Positions 59,314-64,000 of a stretch of DNA of 64,000 nt are shown one piece after another. Position 1 is the stretch's first letter, and each line of letters opens with the position of its first letter. The translations under genes were made by a program, and so were the position numbers. The stretch is from NCBI GenBank assembly GCA_028023455.1, contig JAQFVV010012672.1, positions 1,050,001 to 1,114,000 of the forward strand, written 5' to 3'. This stretch comes from Epiperipatus broadwayi. Lineage: Eukaryota > Onychophora > Udeonychophora > Euonychophora > Peripatidae. The notes below the pieces were generated by a model. The model was not told the DNA's origin. It saw only the letters and a program-made list of their open reading frames with translations, and did not search any database.

Positions 59314-62300
59314 GTAAGTTAAATATGTACTAAAATGTGTATAATATAATAGATGAGCGGATATGTATTTATATATGATTATTAATATAAATAAAGTTTT
59401 ATTGTGGAAAATTATTACCACACAGCACTTACATAATTATTTTACTTATTCACCCTAGAAAAATTTACAAAAAATTAGCATGGACTAAACTTAAAATATT
59501 TTATGCAAATTAATTTTATATGTAGAATTCACATTAAAAAGCAGATGAAGTAAAGTGTAATGTGCAAAAGCTCTGTTTGATTAGATGCAGATTTACAGTT
59601 ATTATAAAGTACTGTATACATAAAGTATTATTTACTGCCAAAGTTGTTTATGCTAGAGACTGCCTCCTTAAAAAGTAATATTTAGTTTGATTACCCATAT
59701 ATATATATATATTTATGAGTCAAATAAACATTTATTTTATGTACTTGTTTATTTTTATGTGTCTTAACTGGTATGTATATATTATTGGGATATATAGCGT
59801 ATACTGCATATTTATTTTTCGTCAATTTGCTTTTAATCATTAGGTAATAATAATAAGTAGATAACTACAGCAACTGAAACTTGCATTTAAAGATATCTTT
59901 ATAAATGAATGTATATAATTACTAAATTAGAAGTTTTATATTAATAAATGATAAACTGATAATTAATATGATAGGTAAATATGATATTTAATTTATCATG
60001 AAATAAAATAAATATTAATACATTAAATTATCAAAGTTAATTGTTACTTTCATTTTAATAAATTTAATGTTATGCATGTGCTAAATCATAACTTAACATA
60101 AATCTATCTCATACAAAACTCATGTGATGTAATGCACATGATTATTTACTTGTTGGTGTAACTGCATTTGCACAGGCAATTTTAGTCATAAATCAAATTG
60201 TTAGTTCAAACATAAAGATAGGTTATAATACATCGTGAATAAATAAGTGACCTAATATAGTATCAAACTATGCATAGCTGATTTATGAAATACACTCTTG
60301 TTGTACACTAATAATTTAGTTAAGTTCAATTAAAACTGTATTAAAAATATTATCATTCTAACCCAAATCTTCTATACATAGTTTTCTTTGAATGCATATT
60401 TTGGCCCAGGGGTGCAGGAAAGTTAATTTTTTACAACTTTTTCTGAGAATTACGCTGTATATAAAAAAACCAACTATCCATCAAAATTGATGTATTAATT
60501 CCAAACTATGATAAAAATTTCATTGTTATAATTCAAATTTTCTGTATCGTTTTTTTCAATTTCATATTTTGGACCTGTATTTATATAAAATTTATGTAAT
60601 TAGTTTCTGGGTTATAAAGTAAGTCAGACATTTTGTTTTATCTAAATCAGCAGCAATAAATAACATTTTTAATAATTGGAATTAAAAATTATTTTTTTTA
60701 GAAAATATGATTTTTAAGAAAGAAATCTAATCTTAACCTTAAGTTTCCCTATGTACAACCAGAAATATATTTTTAAATTTTAGTGATTTTTTATTGTTTA
60801 CTCCTGAAGTAATTTGAGTTTCAATTTTTTATTTTCAGCTTATTTTTTTTAAGAATAACTGCATATTTTGCAATGCATGCCAAATTTTTTGTGTGAAACA
60901 TAGTGGGTTTTCTTTATACTGGTAAAACAAGAAAGTTAATTAGCCTAAAATCTTTTCTGAGACTTGTACTTTACATAAAAAACAATACAATAAATTTAAT
61001 TTATTTTTGAGATAGGTAGCAAATTGTCATTCTATTTTATATGTAGAGAAAATTATTAATTTCACTGAAAGTTTTTCTATTATTTTTTTATTTCTCAGAA
61101 CTTTATACTATTGAAAATTAAAATTATAGTTATGCTGGAAATTCAGTCATGAATTCTAAATTCACTAGTTGGACTGTTAATGTATTAATTTTTTGCTTTG
61201 ATCCTATCAAGCAACTCTTTACAACTTTAAGTTGCATATAGGTTTACTAACATACAAGTATTTGTAATCATTATTCAAGTCAATTTTTTAGAATGTTGTT
61301 TTAAATTCCAATCAATTAACTTTTTTTTTTATTTATTGCTGGATTGGATAAAATTAATAGGTCAATTTTGATAGATTTTTTTTCTCAGTTTCAGAATAAT
61401 TTCTAGGGTCAACATATGCATTTGAAAAGAATAATTCGTAATAAATTAAAATTATGATATTAATAATTTTACCTTATAATTCAGGAATTATGATAGGGAT
61501 TTTTTTTTTAACAGTTCAATTTTTGATCTTATTGATTAATTTATTTGAATTAGATGTTTCACTGAAATAAAATGTTTTAAATATATTTTTTTTACATTGC
61601 TAGTATTATTGCTTTCAGCATCTTTAGAATAGAAATTTATAGTCTCTTGATAATTTCTCTTTTAAATCTGTTATGTAAGGGACTAATTATACTTTTAATC
61701 CTTTTTATATTATGATTAATGTATCCCATTTATATATAGTTTCAAATTATATGCACAGTCACTTTAAAATTTACATAGTTGATTATTGCCATGCAATTTT
61801 TGTAGTGGCTCCTTAAGTGACTATTAAAAAAAGGTTTTTTTAGTTTATTCTCAGAGCAGATTAACAGTGATTTACATTACAGGATTAAATAGCCATCGAA
61901 ATGCCAAGTAACTAATTAAAATGAATTGGTGGGGATTTTTTTGAAATTTTTTTTTTTTAGTATTTAAAATACTTTTGAATTACATCCATTCATAGAATGT
62001 TGTGAAGAGTTGGCAGTAATTTAAAATACTCAGTTATCATTGGAAAAATTTTTAAGTAAATTGCAGTGAAATTCCAATTAGTTAAATAATTTTTAAATGC
62101 TTATTATTAAAACATTGAATATTTAAAAAAAATTATCCTTAGTAATGGTTTGCTTCCTCACGTACACACAAAGTAAATAATAAAATATATGTTTTTACTT
62201 TCAGTAGCAATCACGTAAAACAAATATGGCCAACATGAAAATATTAAAACGATATTTAAGTATACAGATTTACACATATAGATATATAATAAAAAATAAT

Positions 62301-62511
62301 GCAATAAAATTATCACCTATCAAAAATTAAATAAATAAATTATATTTAAAATAGGAAAAATTGACAGCTATTAAATTGATAATTCATAAAATATAGATAT
62401 GAAAATTTACTTATTATAAATATCTAAATAAAAATTTATATTTTAATAGAAATTAGGTATATATGTTTTTACTTTTAATGTATACTAATAATAGCATTTT
62501 TTATTTTTCAG
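59314..62511. other. Intron i-j, nothing identified
   Basis: A 3.2-kb intron of very AT-rich DNA with (TA)n near 59698. No mobile element recognised, unlike the other long introns. Confidence 0.5.
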
Positions 62512-62565
62512 GGAAAGATTAGAAAAAATTATTGATCAGCTACAAGCAAAATTACAAAGCACAAG
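62512..62565 (+). CDS. GCC2: GCC2 exon j (54 nt, phase 2/2)
   Basis: Very short internal exon. Its first base completes Val with exon i, then it reads ERLEKIIDQLQAKLQST and ends with two bases (AG) of a Ser codon. The acceptor is TTTTATTTTTCAG and the donor AAG|GTTTAT. It matches human REHLEMLIDQLKIKLQDS, with E.LE..IDQL..KLQ conserved. The donor GTTTAT is weak at +3 to +5, as in exon d. The intron to exon k is 623 bp of T-rich sequence. Confidence 0.9.
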
Positions 62566-63188
62566 GTTTATTAATTTTTTTTTGTTTTAACTCTATATAA
62601 ATACGCTTAGTATATAGATGTAAATGCTTTTTAGTATTAATAACATATATATATTTTCAAAATTTATTCTTATAAAAAAAATGATGTTTTGTTTATTCCA
62701 GATATCTATTAACATCTTCCCTTTTTCAAGATTTATATTATCTAGCATTAATTTAGTTTTTTTTTTCAGTTTTTTTTTTCATTAATAACGTTCTTTTTAA
62801 AAAATAATGTTTTAATGCCTTTATTTTTTTTTTTAACCTTTTCAATTTAACCGTTTTTTATATTTTTTGAAACTCGCATTTTAAATATTAATAATACCCC
62901 ATCTTCTTCTTTCCAATTTCTGCTGCACAAAAAGCAAGATCAAAACTTTTAATAAATCTTTTTTTTAAGTTCATATTCAGTTGTCTTCAAAATAGTTTTA
63001 TTTTCTTTATTGAAAATTTGTTTAAATGTCATGTTTCTGATTTTGATTTTTTTTGTTTCCTCCTGATTTCATCAATCCTTAATATAAGCTTTAAAAATAT
63101 TAACCTACCTAACATATGTATTTTCTTTTTAATCCTTATTGGATCTTGAAGCTTTAACTTAATTCATATTTATATTCTATTTTATTAG

Positions 63189-63311
63189 TGATCAATTAGC
63201 AGCATCAGTGATAGAAACAGAAGCTTTGCATGAGGAACATGACCGATTATTACAGAGACATAATAAGCTGACACAGGATCTGCAAGATAAAGAAAAACAA
63301 TGGAATAACAG
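63189..63311 (+). CDS. GCC2: GCC2 exon k (123 nt, phase 2/2)
   Basis: Last exon in the window. T completes Ser with exon j, then it reads DQLAASVIETEALHEEHDRL and ends DKEKQWNN plus AG of the next codon. The acceptor is TATTTTATTAG and the donor CAG|GTGAAA. It matches human NVSELQTLQSEHDTLLERHNKMLQ: the E-H-D-x-L-L-x-R-H-N-K core is conserved. Coiled coil continues. The remaining C-terminal part, about 280 residues in human including the GRIP domain, must lie beyond 64000. Confidence 0.92.
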
Positions 63312-64000
63312 GTGAAAAAAATCATTACTATATATTAATGTGCAAATAGGGATAAAAAATTAGGAATGAAAGTACTACATAATGAAATTAAAATCTTTCA
63401 AAGTTTTCTAGCTTTTGGTGTCAATTTCCTGTTGACAGAAAATAGCCATCAAATCTTTAAGTACCTTTGTACTTTTTTTAAAAAATTATTTTTAACTTAC
63501 ATATTATGAAATGTTTACATTTAATGATGGTTTGTATATGTGCAGGGAAAATGGATAATTTTTTTTCTCTTGGGGAGAAAACATTAAATCAATTAAAATG
63601 AAACCCATTGGTTAAGAATATTTATTTTAGATCATTTAATCTAAAGAAAACAATTTTATAATTTTTATATATTCAAAGAGTTTCCTTATCCAGACTCTCA
63701 TTCTGTATTTTGTGGAACATTTTTAAGAATGAAAAAAAATTATTATTTTAAAGCTTAATTAAAGTAGTTGAGTTTAACAAATTGCCTGTTTCACAAATTG
63801 TTTCCTCATGAACAAAAGATTTAACTTGTCTCATCTCACTCTTCATAATATTTAGATGTGAAGGAAATTTTCACATGATAAAGTAAATATTTGGAAAAAT
63901 TATGGAATTATCTTTGTTAAAATTATTGTCAATAATTTTTCTTAAGAATTGGAAGATGCTATTTTAATTGAGTAATATCTGAGTTTTCATTCGACATTAA
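63312..64000. other. Start of the intron after exon k
   Basis: AT-rich intron sequence to the window end; no further exon seen. Confidence 0.5.

Larger units (their letters stand above)
4684..63311 (+). other. GCC2: GCC2 (GCC185) golgin gene, internal part, 11 exons
   Basis: Gene-level entry. Exons a-k (4684-4836, 12202-12390, 27640-27747, 33760-33852, 41923-42085, 47745-47845, 47937-48014, 48107-48286, 59234-59313, 62512-62565, 63189-63311) join without frame breaks into about 440 codons of charged, Gln/Glu/Lys/Leu-rich coiled coil. Seen: landmarks such as LQQTMQELE, EIADYE, YESYK/VRVHNVLKQQKNKS and EEHDRLLQRHNKL, in the order found in vertebrate GCC2. From memory of the human protein (1,684 residues), this covers roughly residues 970-1410. 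Family knowledge: GCC2 is a peripheral trans-Golgi tether for endosome-derived vesicles, recruited through its C-terminal GRIP domain (Arl1/Rab6), with Rab and CLASP contacts along the rod. The GRIP domain and N-terminus lie outside the window, as do promoter and polyA site. Intron lengths are 7365, 15249, 6012, 8070, 5659, 91, 92, 10947, 3198 and 623 bp. Confidence 0.9.

Overview
This is a very AT-rich stretch of animal nuclear DNA, roughly three quarters A+T by eye. It carries the middle to late part of one spliced gene on the + strand, spread over about 58.6 kb. Eleven exons with GT/AG borders and compatible phases join into one open reading frame of 1,322 nt (about 440 codons). The product is recognisable as GCC2 (GCC185), the long coiled-coil trans-Golgi golgin with a C-terminal GRIP domain. 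The 5' exons and the 3' exons with the GRIP domain lie outside the window. The lineage cannot be fixed. Gene content and LINE, Ty3/gypsy and RTE elements fit an AT-rich invertebrate, and a degenerate TTAGGG-like patch is compatible with, but does not prove, a non-insect lineage.

Layout. 1-4683 (upstream of the first visible exon): a long foldback repeat, a LINE 3' end and a palindromic MITE. 4684-4836 and 12202-12390: exons a and b, separated by 7.4 kb holding an 0.9-kb palindromic element with 14-bp target duplications and a telomere-like patch. 12391-27639: a 15.2-kb intron with two Ty3/gypsy remnants on the - strand and a half copy of the foldback repeat. 27640-27747 and 33760-33852: exons c and d, with a nearly full-length degenerate LINE on the - strand between them. 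33853-41922: an intron with a 1.0-kb palindromic element (14-bp direct repeats) and an RTE-type LINE on the + strand. 41923-42085: exon e. 42886-44780: a 1.9-kb terminal-inverted-repeat element with an 8-bp target duplication, an internal minisatellite and a series of short hairpins. 47745-48286: exons f, g and h, split by introns of only 91 and 92 bp. 48287-59233: a 10.9-kb intron with two more repeat elements and a LINE remnant. 59234-63311: exons i, j and k.

How it fits together. The only supported host gene is the golgin; almost everything else is intronic mobile DNA, and no intact autonomous transposon gene is present. The most unusual material is a set of non-coding repeats: (1) a family with 8-bp target duplications and repeated 20-24-bp hairpins (33.2, 42.9-44.8 and 58.1-58.6 kb, with a possible relative at 51 kb), and (2) two unrelated palindromes of about 1 kb, each flanked by perfect 14-bp direct repeats.
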